Made by a program: the position numbers and the translations under genes. This document shows positions 24,886 through 33,523 of a DNA stretch of 64,000 nucleotides, one piece after another (position 1 is the stretch's first letter; every line of letters starts with the position of its first letter). A model generated the notes under the pieces. It did no database searches. It saw nothing but the letters and a program-made list of their open reading frames with translations, and had not been told where the DNA came from. This DNA comes from Streptomyces sp. NRRL F-5727 (GTDB lineage Bacteria > Actinomycetota > Actinomycetes > Streptomycetales > Streptomycetaceae), in contig NZ_JOGX01000004.1 in assembly GCF_000719555.1 (NCBI RefSeq), positions 186,001 to 250,000 of the forward strand. Reading direction: 5' to 3'.

Positions 24886-25449
24886 ATGGCAACCCCGTAT
24901 GAGATCCGTGCCGACTTCGACGCCGACACGATCGTCGTCTACCAGGCGTACGCGCCCGCCCTCGCCGACGCGGCGCTGCGCGCGGGGCGGTTCGTGGCGC
25001 CGTTCTCGTTCCACCGGATGACCTGGATCAAGCCGTCCTTCCTGTGGCTGATGCACCGCAGCAACTGGGCCCGCAAACCGGGGCAGGAGCGGATCCTCGC
25101 CGTGCGGATCACCCGGCAGGGGTGGGAGGAGGCGTTGTCCCGGGCGGTGCTCACGACCGCGGACCCGGCCGCCTTGGCGCGGGCGGCCGTGCACGTCCAG
25201 TGGGATCCGGAGCGCTCGCTGCGCGGCGCGGCGCTGAACCAGTACAGCATCCAGGTCGGGCTCGGGCGCGACGTGATCCGGGCGTTCGCCGAGGACTGGA
25301 CCGTCGGCCTCACCGACCTCACCCCGCGGGTCCGGAAGGCCGCCGCCCTGGTGCAGGGCGGACAGGCGGCCAAGGCCCGGCGGTTGCTGCCTCCGGAGCG
25401 GGTCTATCCACTGCCGCGGGCACTGGAGGGCCTCACCCTTCCCCGGTAG
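24886..25449 (+). CDS. DUF4291 family protein
   Basis: 187 residues with the family core: [17 protein letters not shown] at the start, then [20 protein letters not shown] and later [22 protein letters not shown]. The fold and activity are unknown. It lies 54 bp after the ThrRS paralogue on the same strand but seems to have its own leaderless promoter; read-through from the synthetase is possible. An in-frame GTG-type start ten codons upstream would place it nearer the synthetase but breaks the -10 spacing. Confidence 0.8.
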   Translation: MATPYEIRADFDADTIVVYQAYAPALADAALRAGRFVAPFSFHRMTWIKPSFLWLMHRSNWARKPGQERILAVRITRQGWEEALSRAVLTTADPAALARAAVHVQWDPERSLRGAALNQYSIQVGLGRDVIRAFAEDWTVGLTDLTPRVRKAAALVQGGQAAKARRLLPPERVYPLPRALEGLTLPR

Positions 25450-25509
25450 CCGGCCCGCCCTGGACGGCCGGCCTTCCGGGCGGAGAGGGCGGTTCCGGTC
25501 TCGGTCGAC

Positions 25510-25531
25510 TGTCAGTGCCGGGTGAGACGGT
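25510..25531 (+). promoter_or_regulatory. possible RecA-NDp (PafBC-type) promoter of the vWA gene
   Basis: CTGTCAGTG, 8 nt, GACGGT. The published DNA-damage promoter motif is TTGTCRGTG-N8-TAnnnT, so the upstream box matches at 8 of 9 positions and the -10 keeps A2 and T6 only. This is a weak call. Confidence 0.25.
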
Positions 25532-25568
25532 AGGAACATCAAGTCGGCACAAAGACGGGGAGTTCGCC

Positions 25569-26609
25569 GTGTCCGTTTCCCAGAACTACATCAATCACGT
25601 CGCTCTCGTGCTGGACGCGAGCTCGTCCATGTCGCACCTGCGGAGCAAGGTCGTCGAGGTGGCGGACCAGCAGATCGCGTACCTGGCCCGCCGCTCGCGG
25701 GAGCTGGACCAGGAGACCCGGGTCACCGTGTACGTGTTCGCGGACAAGGTGCAGTGCGTCATCTACGACAAGGACGTGCTGCGGATGCCGTCCCTGAAGC
25801 AGCTGTACAAGGTCGGGGGGATGACGGCCCTGCTGGCCGCGGCGCTGAAGTCGCAGCGGGAGCTGGCGCAGACCGCGCAGCTGTACGGCGACCACAGCTT
25901 CCTGACGTTCGTCCTGACGGACGGGCAGGAGAACGCGAGCCACCGCTGCCCGGACGCGCCCAGCAAGCAGCCGCGCGCGCTGGTGGCGGCCGTGGCCGAG
26001 ATGATCGAGAAGCAGGACGACAACTGGACGCTGGCCGTCCTGGTGCCGGACCAGATGGGCCGCCGCGAGGCCATGAACTGCGGCTTCCCGAAGGACAACG
26101 TGGCCATCTGGGACGCCACGAGCACCCAGGGCCTGGAGGAGGCCGGGCAGGTCATCCAGCAGGCCACCGAGAAGTTCATGGTGGGCCGCACCAAGGGCAT
26201 CCGGGGGTCGCGGGCGGTGTTCTCCGTGGGCGCCGAGGCGGTGAACCAGAAGACCATCGCGGCGGCCGGCCTCACCCCGGTCGACGCGTCCGGGTACGCG
26301 CTGATCCCGGTGGCGCGTGACGCGGCGATCCGCGAGTGGGTGACCGAGTCCGGGCACACGTACAAGACCGGCTGCGCGTTCTACCAGCTGAGCAAGTCGG
26401 AGAAGATCCAGGCGCGGAAGAAGATCGCCGTGCTGGAGAAGAAGACCGACCGCGTCTACACGGGACCCGAGGCGCGGGCGCTGCTCGGCCTCCCCGACGA
26501 GGAGGTACGCGTCAAGCCCGACCAGAACGACGAGTTCACCATCTTCGTGCAGAGCACCAGCGTGAACCGCAAGCTCGTGCCGAACACGCGGCTGCTGCTG
26601 ATGCACTGA
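25569..26609 (+). CDS. vWA-domain protein
   Basis: 346 residues. The N-terminal about 210 form a von Willebrand A domain: the MIDAS motif DASSS (Asp16, Ser18, Ser20), the threonine in GGMTALL and the aspartate in TDGQEN. The C-terminal about 130 residues, with YKTGCAFYQLSKSEKIQ and VYTGPEARALLGLP, match no domain that I know. No signal peptide, so it is cytosolic. It probably binds a partner through Mg2+. The start is a GTG at 25569 with GGGGAG 7 nt before it. It is transcribed alone and ends at a strong bidirectional terminator. Confidence 0.85.
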   Translation: MSVSQNYINHVALVLDASSSMSHLRSKVVEVADQQIAYLARRSRELDQETRVTVYVFADKVQCVIYDKDVLRMPSLKQLYKVGGMTALLAAALKSQRELAQTAQLYGDHSFLTFVLTDGQENASHRCPDAPSKQPRALVAAVAEMIEKQDDNWTLAVLVPDQMGRREAMNCGFPKDNVAIWDATSTQGLEEAGQVIQQATEKFMVGRTKGIRGSRAVFSVGAEAVNQKTIAAAGLTPVDASGYALIPVARDAAIREWVTESGHTYKTGCAFYQLSKSEKIQARKKIAVLEKKTDRVYTGPEARALLGLPDEEVRVKPDQNDEFTIFVQSTSVNRKLVPNTRLLLMH

Positions 26610-26657
26610 CCGAAGCCGCTGGGCCCGGGTGGCGTACGGGCGCGTGGCCTGTGGGAG

Positions 26658-26709
26658 CGGCGGAGGGTACGGGTCCGGCCGAGCGGGGCCGGGCCCGTAC
26701 CCTCCGCCG
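26658..26709. terminator. bidirectional terminator between convergent genes
   Basis: A 23-bp stem with one G-U wobble (left arm 26658-26680, loop GAGCGG, right arm 26687-26709). It separates the vWA gene from the minus-strand gene ending at 26738. Confidence 0.85.
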
Positions 26710-26737
26710 GCACCGGGAGCGTGCCCCCCTCGGGGGG

Positions 26738-27238
26738 TCAGTCGTCGGCGACCTGGAGGGCGACGGCGTAGTGGGTGCCGTCCGTCCCCGCGAGGACGCT
26801 GTCGAAGATCGTGGTGAGCCCGTTCACGGCGCCGCCCGCGTCGTCGTGGTTGGTCCACCAGCTGCACTCGGGCCCGAGCAGCCGGACCACCCGGTCCGCC
26901 GTGCGCTCGGCGGCCTCGACGGGCATGTGGAGGTGGGTCGGCCAGTACAGGTCGACGGTCGCGAGGCGGGCCAGGAAGGGGGCCGCCTCCGCCGGTTCCA
27001 GCGGTTCCAGCGCGGCGCAGATCTCCGGGACGGGAGGCGGCACATAGCCGGGGATGAACCGCCGCCACTCCTCGTCCGCCGCGACCTCGGCCAGCACGGC
27101 GCGGATCCGTGCCGCCAGTTCGGGCAGATCGGGGTCCGGCTCAGTGAACCGTCCGGCGGCCACGAACACCCGTGACGGCGTGGCCAGGTCCGCCATGCCC
27201 GCGCGCAGTTCGGCGAGGAACGCCTCCGTGGACGTCAC
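26738..27238 (-). CDS. hypothetical protein, 166 aa, coupled to a YunG-like gene
   Basis: A soluble, mildly acidic protein with ELAARIRAVLAEVAADEEW in the middle and TVDLYWPTHLHMPVEAAERT and SWWTNHDDAGGAVNGL later. No domain is recognised. Its GTG start at 27238 overlaps the stop of the upstream gene (GTGA), so the two are made together and may work together. Confidence 0.65.
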   Translation of the reverse strand: MTSTEAFLAELRAGMADLATPSRVFVAAGRFTEPDPDLPELAARIRAVLAEVAADEEWRRFIPGYVPPPVPEICAALEPLEPAEAAPFLARLATVDLYWPTHLHMPVEAAERTADRVVRLLGPECSWWTNHDDAGGAVNGLTTIFDSVLAGTDGTHYAVALQVADD

Positions 27239-27651
27239 GCCGGCGCCCCCTCCCCGACCCCGAGCCTGTCCAGGACGCGGCCGCGGAGGATCTCGTACTC
27301 CTCCCGGAGTCTGCGCCACTCGGCGACGGGCGGGCGCGGGACGACGACGCCCTCGGTGACGCTCTCCTCCGGGCCGAACTGCTCACGGGTGAGGTCGATC
27401 TCGACGCCCGCGCCCAGGCGGTTCCACCAGTGGTAGTCCACCCGCTTCCCGTCGACGTGCACCTCGCCGCGGAGCAGTTCGCCGCCGAGGAGGTCGTGGA
27501 GCACCATCGCGGTCACCCCGCACTGGTCCCGCGCCGGGTTGTCCTCGGTCCAGCGGGACCGGTACTCGGGCGTGCAGGTCTCGGCGCTCCAACTGCTGCG
27601 CACGGCCCGTTCGATGTCGGAGAGGAGCAAGGGTGTCATGGCGGGGATCAT
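27235..27651 (-). CDS. YunG family protein
   Basis: 138 residues with the pattern of Bacillus YunG: WSAETCTPEYRSRWTEDNPA at the start, then RDQCGVTAMVLHDLLGGELL and VDYHWWNRLGAGVEIDLTREQF. The conserved Cys (DQCGVTA), His (YHWWN) and Asp (EIDLT) lie in the order of a papain-like triad, so a cysteine hydrolase fold is possible but unproven. I chose the ATG at 27651 because CCAGGTG precedes it; the ATG at 27639 is an alternative. It is the first gene of a two-gene operon. Confidence 0.75.
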   Translation of the reverse strand: MIPAMTPLLLSDIERAVRSSWSAETCTPEYRSRWTEDNPARDQCGVTAMVLHDLLGGELLRGEVHVDGKRVDYHWWNRLGAGVEIDLTREQFGPEESVTEGVVVPRPPVAEWRRLREEYEILRGRVLDRLGVGEGAPA

Positions 27652-27701
27652 GTCACCTGGCACGGACAATGGACGCACTCGGCAGGGGAGGGGTGGAGCT
27701 C

Positions 27702-28166
27702 ATGGAGGACGACGAGGTACGCGCGCGGTTCGACGACCGGAGCCACGTCGAACTGATGCTGCACAGGCGTCGGCTCTCGGATTCCAAGCGGCAGAGGATC
27801 GAAGACATCGCCCACGCGCTCGGATACCGCCTGACGGGGAGCACGAGCGGCTACAACACCACGGTGCTCACCTTCCAACGCGTCGAAGCGCCCGACGCCC
27901 GCCGTCGTCGCGAGCTGACCATCGAGCGCCTGCGTGCCGGCGGTCCGGTTCTGCCGCCGCTGGCCGAGGCGCCTCCGCCACCTCCTCCTCCGCCACCGCC
28001 GGCGAACCACCCGTCGCAGACCCCCCGCCCGCGCGCCGGCGGCCTCCCGTCCCCGCCTCCCCCGCCCCCGGCGGCGCCGCCGCGGCGCGGCCCCCGTATC
28101 CCGCCGATGCCCTCCGTCCCGCCGCCTCCGCCGCCTCCGCCGACGTCGGGGTCGCCGATGAACTGA
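27702..28166 (+). CDS. hypothetical protein with a long proline-rich tail
   Basis: 154 residues. The first about 75 are charged and helical, with SHVELMLHRRRLSDSKRQRI and IAHALGYRLTGSTSGYN. The last about 70 are Pro-rich with several runs of 6-10 prolines, a likely extended interaction tail. AGGGGAGGGG precedes the ATG at 27702; an ATG at 27669 would add 11 residues. No known domain. It is divergent from the YunG-like operon and ends before a terminator facing the TPR gene. Confidence 0.6.
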   Translation: MEDDEVRARFDDRSHVELMLHRRRLSDSKRQRIEDIAHALGYRLTGSTSGYNTTVLTFQRVEAPDARRRRELTIERLRAGGPVLPPLAEAPPPPPPPPPPANHPSQTPRPRAGGLPSPPPPPPAAPPRRGPRIPPMPSVPPPPPPPPTSGSPMN

Positions 28167-28187
28167 AGGCCCGTGCCCCGGCACGCG

Positions 28188-28233
28188 AAAAGGGGCCGGC
28201 CCCGGCCGGTCGGGCCGGGGTCCCGCCCCCCTT
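28188..28233. terminator. GC-rich hairpin between convergent genes
   Basis: AAAAGGGGCC and GGCCCCGGCC pair with GGCCGGGGTC and the following CCGCCCCCCTT, with one wobble and a small bulge. It lies between the Pro-rich gene and the TPR gene, which run towards each other. Confidence 0.6.
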
Positions 28234-28239
28234 CGTCCG

Positions 28240-31200
28240 TCAGCGGGACAGGAACTCCTGTCGGAGGGCGTCCAGGACCTGGGCCGCCTCCGGGTGGCCG
28301 GAGTTGCGGCAGCGGGCCGCCGCCGTGGTGAGGCGGGCGATGGCCTCGTTGGTGCGCTCCAGGCCGTTGCCCTCGATGAGGGCGGCGACGCGGACCGCTT
28401 CGGCGCGCGCGAGTTCGCCCTCCTCGCCGCCGCCCTCGTGGGTGGCGACGGCGGCCTCCGCCTCCGGCAGGGCCTCCTCGAAGCGGCCCGCCTCGGCCAG
28501 GACGCGGGCGCGGCGGTAGTGGATCTCGCCGCGCTCGTACCAGACGGCGAAACCCTCCTCGCCGGGCGGCAGCGCGTCGAGGACCGCGTCGGCGCGGGCC
28601 AGGTGCGCCAGGGCCGCGTCGACGGGCTGGGTGCCCACGGCGCCTTCGGTCTCGGCGGTGTCGTGGCGCTGCATGGTGAGGCGTGCGAACTCCCGCAGCA
28701 TCAGGCAGACGATCGGCGGGTTGGGGGCCTCGGCGTGGGCGGCGACGGCCCGGGCGTACGCCGTGTCCGCCGCGTCCCAGCGGTCGGCGAGGGCGAGGGT
28801 GGTCGCCGCCTCCGCCGCCACCAGGGTGAGGACGGCGCGGTCCTCCTCCGGCCAGCCGGCGACGGTGTCCGCGAGGCGGAGCAGTTCCTCGGCGGCGGGC
28901 AGGTACTCCTCCAGTTCGCGCAGGCCCCGGCCGAGGGTCAGGCGGGCCTGGGCGAGGGCCCGTTCGTCGGCGCCGGACGCCGCCTCGTCCGCGAGGACGG
29001 ACTCCAGTACGGCCACCGCGTCGGCGTTGCGGCCGGAACGGCCGAGGACCATGGCGAGCTGGAGGCGCGCGTCGGTGGCCTCGCCGGGGTCACCGGCCTG
29101 GTCGAAGCGGGCCGCGGCCTCGGAGAGGTGGCGGACGGCGCCGTTGTAATCACCGAGGTGCGAGGAGGCGTGACCGAGCAGCATGTACGTCGGGGCCAGC
29201 GCGAAGGACGTGTCGTCGTACGTGACGGCGTCGGCGATCGCCGAGTGGAGGAGCTCCACCGCCTCCTGGGGCCGGTCCTGGGCGAGCAGGATCTGCGCGA
29301 GGAGGGCGGTCGGGCGCGGACGGCGCCAGGGCCGCCCGGCGGCTTCGAGGTCCTGGAGGGCGGCACGGAGTTCCCGCTCGGCGTCGGCCATGGCGCCGCG
29401 CCGGCCCATCATGTCGGCGACGAACTGGCGTGCGTTGGCGCTCTGGTGGGGGTAGCCGAGGCGCGTCGCCTCGGTGCGCAGGGTGTGGACGGCCTCCTCG
29501 AAGCGCTCCGTGAGGGCGTCGACGTCCTGGTCCTCCCCTCCGTCCCCGTCACCGGCCGCGTCACCGCTCGCCGCCTTGCCCAGGGCGGCGAGGAGTTCCT
29601 GGTACGCGGCGAAGGCCGCCGAGTAGCGGACGGAGAGGTACGCCAGGGTGCGCTCGGCGCGCAGGTCGGTCCCGAAGGACGCCTCCGCCTCGCCGCGCGG
29701 CTCGCCGTCGAAGGGGGTCTCCGCGAGCTGCTTGTCCACCGCGCGCAGCAGCTCGTCGAGCGCGGTGCGGGTCGCGGCGCGGTCCGGGGCGGGCTCGTCG
29801 TCGCGGGGGCTCGGGGAGGTGCTCCAGGCGAGGGTGCGGGCGCGGGCGGACAGGGCGTGCCAGGGCATGTCCAGTCGCTCGAAGTGCGCGACGGCGGCAT
29901 CGAGTTCGGCGACGCCCTTGGTGTGCCGGTCGTCCAGCCAGTGCTTCTGGGCCTCGTGCTCGGCGAGTTCGGCGCGGAGCAGGTCCTCGGGGCCGAGGGT
30001 GGCGTCGTGCGGTTCGGTGGCGGTGGCGCGGCGTTCGGCGATGCGGGTCCAGAGCCGGGAGTCGCCGGGGTGGCCGTCGCGCGACATCCGGCGGGCCTCG
30101 CGCACGAGGGCGGCGAAGTCGTCGGGGATCGCGGTCCGGGCAGCGGCCGGCGGCGCGGTCGCGGGGGTGGCCTGCGCGGTGGCGCGGACGGCGGCTGCCG
30201 CGCGCAGGCCGAGCGGCAGCGGCTCGTCGAGCAGCGGGCGGCGGGCGAGCCGCTCCCGGCGACGGTCGCCGACGGCGCTGGTGCCGTTGCGGGCGTCGAA
30301 GGCGGCGGCGAGGGGTTCGGCCTCGGCGCGGACGTGGGCGAGGAGCTCGGCCGCCGTCCAGTCGCGGCCGGGCGGTCCCGCCACGGCGGTGGCGTCGTGG
30401 CCGTCCTCGACGAGCCGGGCGAGGAGCACCTCGACGCCGGTGAGGAAGCCGAGGCGGTCGAGCGGGGCGCCCGTCGCCTCGAAGAGGGGCCGGTTCTCCG
30501 CCAGGATCTCCAGGCCGCGGCCCTCGTTGCGGGAGAGGGCGCAGAACTCCAGGTGGAGGCCGACCTCGGCCTGCATGCCGGTGTTGCCGCGGACCTTGCG
30601 GTAGCCGGTGAGGTGGTGGGAGCGCGCCTCGTCGGTGCGGCCGGTGCGGAGCAGCGGCAGCAGGGCGCGCGCCTGGCTCATCTGCGGTTCCTCGCTGCAG
30701 ACCTGCTCGCCGTCGAGGACGGGCCGCCAGATGTCGAGGGCCCTGGCGTCGTCGCCGGCGGTGACCTGGTACCAGGCGTGGTGGCGGGTCTCGCACGCCT
30801 CGCAGTCGCTGAGGTCGGTGCGGGGCCGGGTGGCCCACAGGTCGTACGCGTCGGGGACGCCCGTGCCGGTGTGCTGGGCGAGGTGGTAGCGCATGGCGGC
30901 CACGGGCTGGACGCCGTGGCCGGCGGCCTCGTACCGCTCGCGCATCTGGTCGATCCAGCCGGCGACCGTGGCCAGCGGCATCTCGGGGACCTGGAGGAGG
31001 GAGGTGGTGACCCACTTGAAGCGCCAGAAGACCTGGTGGGCCTCGTAGGGGCTGAAGGAGTCGGGGGCGGTGTCCCACAGCTTGAGGATGCGGGCGAAGG
31101 CGACGGGCGACTTGCGCTGCTCGCCGGTGAACTCGTACGCCGTCATCAGTTCGAGGAGCGCGGTGACGAGCACGTCGGGCTTCTCGAAGACCTCGGCGGC

Positions 31201-31299
31201 CTCGACGAGTTCCTCGGCGGTGACGGTGCGCGCCAGTCCGTGGGGGCGCTCGTGGTTCTCGCGGAGCGCCTCGACGACGGCCTCGGGGGTGTCCAGCAT
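28240..31299 (-). CDS. 1019-aa tetratricopeptide-repeat protein, partner of an HSP90-family protein
   Basis: A soluble all-helical protein. TPR-like units are clear in the second half (LLAQDRPQEAVELLHSAI, YMLLGHASSHLGDYNGAVRH and RGEIHYRRARVLAEAGRFEE), with a linker near residue 410. No catalytic motif. The ATG at 31299 is 2 nt after the TAG of the HSP90 gene, with GGAAGGAA before it, so the two are co-translated. TPR proteins are the classic partners of HSP90, though this HSP90 lacks the eukaryotic C-terminal MEEVD that TPR clamps bind, so the contact must differ. Confidence 0.88.
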   Translation of the reverse strand: MLDTPEAVVEALRENHERPHGLARTVTAEELVEAAEVFEKPDVLVTALLELMTAYEFTGEQRKSPVAFARILKLWDTAPDSFSPYEAHQVFWRFKWVTTSLLQVPEMPLATVAGWIDQMRERYEAAGHGVQPVAAMRYHLAQHTGTGVPDAYDLWATRPRTDLSDCEACETRHHAWYQVTAGDDARALDIWRPVLDGEQVCSEEPQMSQARALLPLLRTGRTDEARSHHLTGYRKVRGNTGMQAEVGLHLEFCALSRNEGRGLEILAENRPLFEATGAPLDRLGFLTGVEVLLARLVEDGHDATAVAGPPGRDWTAAELLAHVRAEAEPLAAAFDARNGTSAVGDRRRERLARRPLLDEPLPLGLRAAAAVRATAQATPATAPPAAARTAIPDDFAALVREARRMSRDGHPGDSRLWTRIAERRATATEPHDATLGPEDLLRAELAEHEAQKHWLDDRHTKGVAELDAAVAHFERLDMPWHALSARARTLAWSTSPSPRDDEPAPDRAATRTALDELLRAVDKQLAETPFDGEPRGEAEASFGTDLRAERTLAYLSVRYSAAFAAYQELLAALGKAASGDAAGDGDGGEDQDVDALTERFEEAVHTLRTEATRLGYPHQSANARQFVADMMGRRGAMADAERELRAALQDLEAAGRPWRRPRPTALLAQILLAQDRPQEAVELLHSAIADAVTYDDTSFALAPTYMLLGHASSHLGDYNGAVRHLSEAAARFDQAGDPGEATDARLQLAMVLGRSGRNADAVAVLESVLADEAASGADERALAQARLTLGRGLRELEEYLPAAEELLRLADTVAGWPEEDRAVLTLVAAEAATTLALADRWDAADTAYARAVAAHAEAPNPPIVCLMLREFARLTMQRHDTAETEGAVGTQPVDAALAHLARADAVLDALPPGEEGFAVWYERGEIHYRRARVLAEAGRFEEALPEAEAAVATHEGGGEEGELARAEAVRVAALIEGNGLERTNEAIARLTTAAARCRNSGHPEAAQVLDALRQEFLSR

Positions 31300-31301
31300 C
31301 T

Positions 31302-33200
31302 CTACAGTTCCTTCCGGGGCTCGGAGCCGGGGGCGGCGTCGCCCGGGTGGTGCATGGCGTGGGTGAGCAGGCCGATGAAGGCCCGGTTGAGCAGGGCGCT
31401 CTCGCTGGCGCGCAGCGGGCGGCGGCTGAGCAGCAGCGCCTGGCCGTAGAGGGCTTCGGCGGTGGTGACGGCGAGGCCGCGTTCGCCGATGGTGAGGGCC
31501 TGGCGGACCAGCGGGTTGAGGTGGTTGAGGACGAGCTGGGCGCGCGGGGTCTCGTTCCGGAGGGAGCCGAGGATGTCGGCCCACAGGCCGTCGCTGTCGG
31601 CGGCGAGGCTCGACCGGGTGCGTTCGTGGCGGGCGTCGCGGTTGTCGAGGAGCAGCGCGGGGGCGGTGACGGGCTGGAAGTCGCGCAGGACGACGTCGCA
31701 GTCGTGGACGCCGATGGTCTCGCGGGCCACGGCGAGGAAGGCGGCGGCGCGGAGTTCGGCGCTCGGGTCGACGGCGTCGAGGTGGGCGGTGACGGTGGCC
31801 GGGTCGAGGTCGGTGACGGTGGTGCCGGGCCGGATCTCGGGCAGCCGGTGGACGAGGTCGCGGTCGTAGGTGTAGCCGCCGTTGACGACGCCGAGTCCGG
31901 CGGCGGAGGCGATCGGCGCGACCTGGCGGAACTCCTCGACGCTGCGGGTGACCAGGAGCGTGGGGTGGGTCCGCGCGAACTCCTCCAGGGTGACGTTGCC
32001 GTCGGTGGTCTCGAACGGCAGCCAGGGCAGCACGATGCGCAGCAGCTCGTCGTCGTAGCGGGCGAGCGCCTTGACGGCGAGGTGGTGGGTGTCGATGAAG
32101 CGGTGGAGGAGGGCGGGGTCGCTGGCGGCGAGCCCGGTGAGCCAGTCGCGGATCCGGTCGCCGAGGGCGTCCCGTACGGCGGAGAGCGTGCCGTCCTCGT
32201 ACAGCGACTCGCGGGAGGCGGTCGGCCGCAGGCTGGTGGTGTCGACGACGCAGCGGACGAAGAACGCCCATTCGGGGAGCAGTTCGGGCGCCTGGTCGGT
32301 GAGCAGCATGCCCTTGAGGTGGACGCGGTGGCCGGCGCGCTGGGCCGGGCTCACGGCGGTGGGCAGGACGTAGGCGACGCCGCGCAGTCCGGCGGCCGGC
32401 AGGTCCAGCTCGATGGTGTCGAGCGGGGTGAAGTCGAAGAGGTCGCGGCAGTACGCGGTGTACGCCTCGCGCTTGGCGAGCGGGGAGCGGTGGGTCCTCT
32501 CCCACGGCGGCGCCTCGTTGACGCGGTGGGTCTCGCCGCGCGGGTCGACGACGGTGACCTCGTGGCGGAGGAGTCCGCCGTAGTGCCGGGCGAGGGTGAC
32601 GACCTGGTGGGGGCTGGTCCATTCGGCGTTGTCGGCGCGGGGGACGAGCTTCACCGTGGTGCCGGGCTCGGGGAGGGTCGCGGAGGGCAGGGTGCGGATG
32701 GTGTAGCGGCCGTCGGAGTGGCCGCGCCATTCGACGGTGGGCGCGGCCGGGTCGGCGGCGGACCGGCTCAGCACGGTGATCTCGTCGGCGACGACGAAGC
32801 AGGCGAGCAGGCCGATGCCGAACTGGCCGATGAAGTCGCCGCGTTCGGCGGCGATCCCGGCACCGTCCAGGGCGCCCTCGGCGGTCCGCTTGGAGCTGCG
32901 CCCGATGGTGGCGAGGAAGCGGTGCACGTCGGCCTCGGTGAGGCCGACGCCGGTGTCGGTGACGGTGAGCGTCTCGCCGGTGCGCACGGTGATCGTGCCG
33001 GGCGCGCCGGGGGTGAGGGCCTGGCGGGCGGTGATGGCGTCGACGGCGTTCTGCAGCAGTTCGCGCAGGTAGACGCGGGGGCTGGAGTAGAGGTGGTGGG
33101 AGAGCAGGTCGACGAGGCCGCGCAGGTCCACCTGGAAGGTGTGGGCGGTCTCGCCGGTCGGGGAGCTCGGGGTGTGCGGGGAGGTCTCGGAGTGGGACAC
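31302..33200 (-). CDS. HSP90-family (HtpG-like) chaperone ATPase
   Basis: 632 residues, close to HtpG length. The GHKL ATP site is intact: YLRELLQNAVDAI (catalytic Glu47, Mg-binding Asn51), TDTGVG (81-86) with Asp82, and GQFGIGLLACF (125-135). The middle domain has PPWERTHRSPLAKREAY and VHLKGMLL, and the region ends in TASRESLYED as in HtpG. The C-terminal part is divergent. The start is a GTG at 33200 with GAAGGA 9 nt upstream. It forms an operon with the downstream TPR gene; the upstream helical-repeat gene lies 323 bp away on the same strand. Confidence 0.88.
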   Translation of the reverse strand: MSHSETSPHTPSSPTGETAHTFQVDLRGLVDLLSHHLYSSPRVYLRELLQNAVDAITARQALTPGAPGTITVRTGETLTVTDTGVGLTEADVHRFLATIGRSSKRTAEGALDGAGIAAERGDFIGQFGIGLLACFVVADEITVLSRSAADPAAPTVEWRGHSDGRYTIRTLPSATLPEPGTTVKLVPRADNAEWTSPHQVVTLARHYGGLLRHEVTVVDPRGETHRVNEAPPWERTHRSPLAKREAYTAYCRDLFDFTPLDTIELDLPAAGLRGVAYVLPTAVSPAQRAGHRVHLKGMLLTDQAPELLPEWAFFVRCVVDTTSLRPTASRESLYEDGTLSAVRDALGDRIRDWLTGLAASDPALLHRFIDTHHLAVKALARYDDELLRIVLPWLPFETTDGNVTLEEFARTHPTLLVTRSVEEFRQVAPIASAAGLGVVNGGYTYDRDLVHRLPEIRPGTTVTDLDPATVTAHLDAVDPSAELRAAAFLAVARETIGVHDCDVVLRDFQPVTAPALLLDNRDARHERTRSSLAADSDGLWADILGSLRNETPRAQLVLNHLNPLVRQALTIGERGLAVTTAEALYGQALLLSRRPLRASESALLNRAFIGLLTHAMHHPGDAAPGSEPRKEL

Positions 33201-33523
33201 CTGGCGCGGTCCTTCGGTGCGCGCCCGCGCGGTGTGGGGCGCGGGCGGGGTGCGATGGGGCGGGACGAGGGGTGGGACGAGGGACGAAGGGTGGTGTGAA
33301 GGGGCGGGTACGGGTGGGGGCGGCGGTCCGAGCGGGTTCGGGCCCGGGGCGTACCACCGCGGCGGTCCGGGGACGGCCACGGCGGTCGGCCGGACCGGGG
33401 CCGCGGGGACTGCCGTCCTGGGCCGGTCCCGGACCGGGGCCCGCCGTCCTGGGGCCGTGAGGGCCGAGGGCAGCGACCTGCCCCCGGGGCGTCCCGGGGA
33501 GGGTCGGTCGGCCCTGCCGCGGC
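33201..33523. other. gene-free stretch within the HSP90 unit
   Basis: 323 bp without a convincing gene. It has purine-rich near-repeats of GGGACGAG/GGGTGGGACGAGGG around 33260-33290 and several GGGCCGG runs. It probably holds the HSP90 promoter or an untranslated leader; no hexamers could be assigned. Confidence 0.4.

Noticed and set aside
28294..31449. A 1051-codon open frame on the plus strand opposite the TPR gene
   Set aside because: Mirror frame of a G/C-biased gene: Gly/Val/Glu-rich text with no domain; the minus strand has clear TPR repeats, a ribosome site and coupling to HSP90.
31302..33200. DNA gyrase B or sensor histidine kinase instead of HSP90
   Set aside because: The GHKL motifs are shared, but spacing, length and the WERTHRS and SRESLYED segments match HtpG and no kinase or gyrase motif follows.
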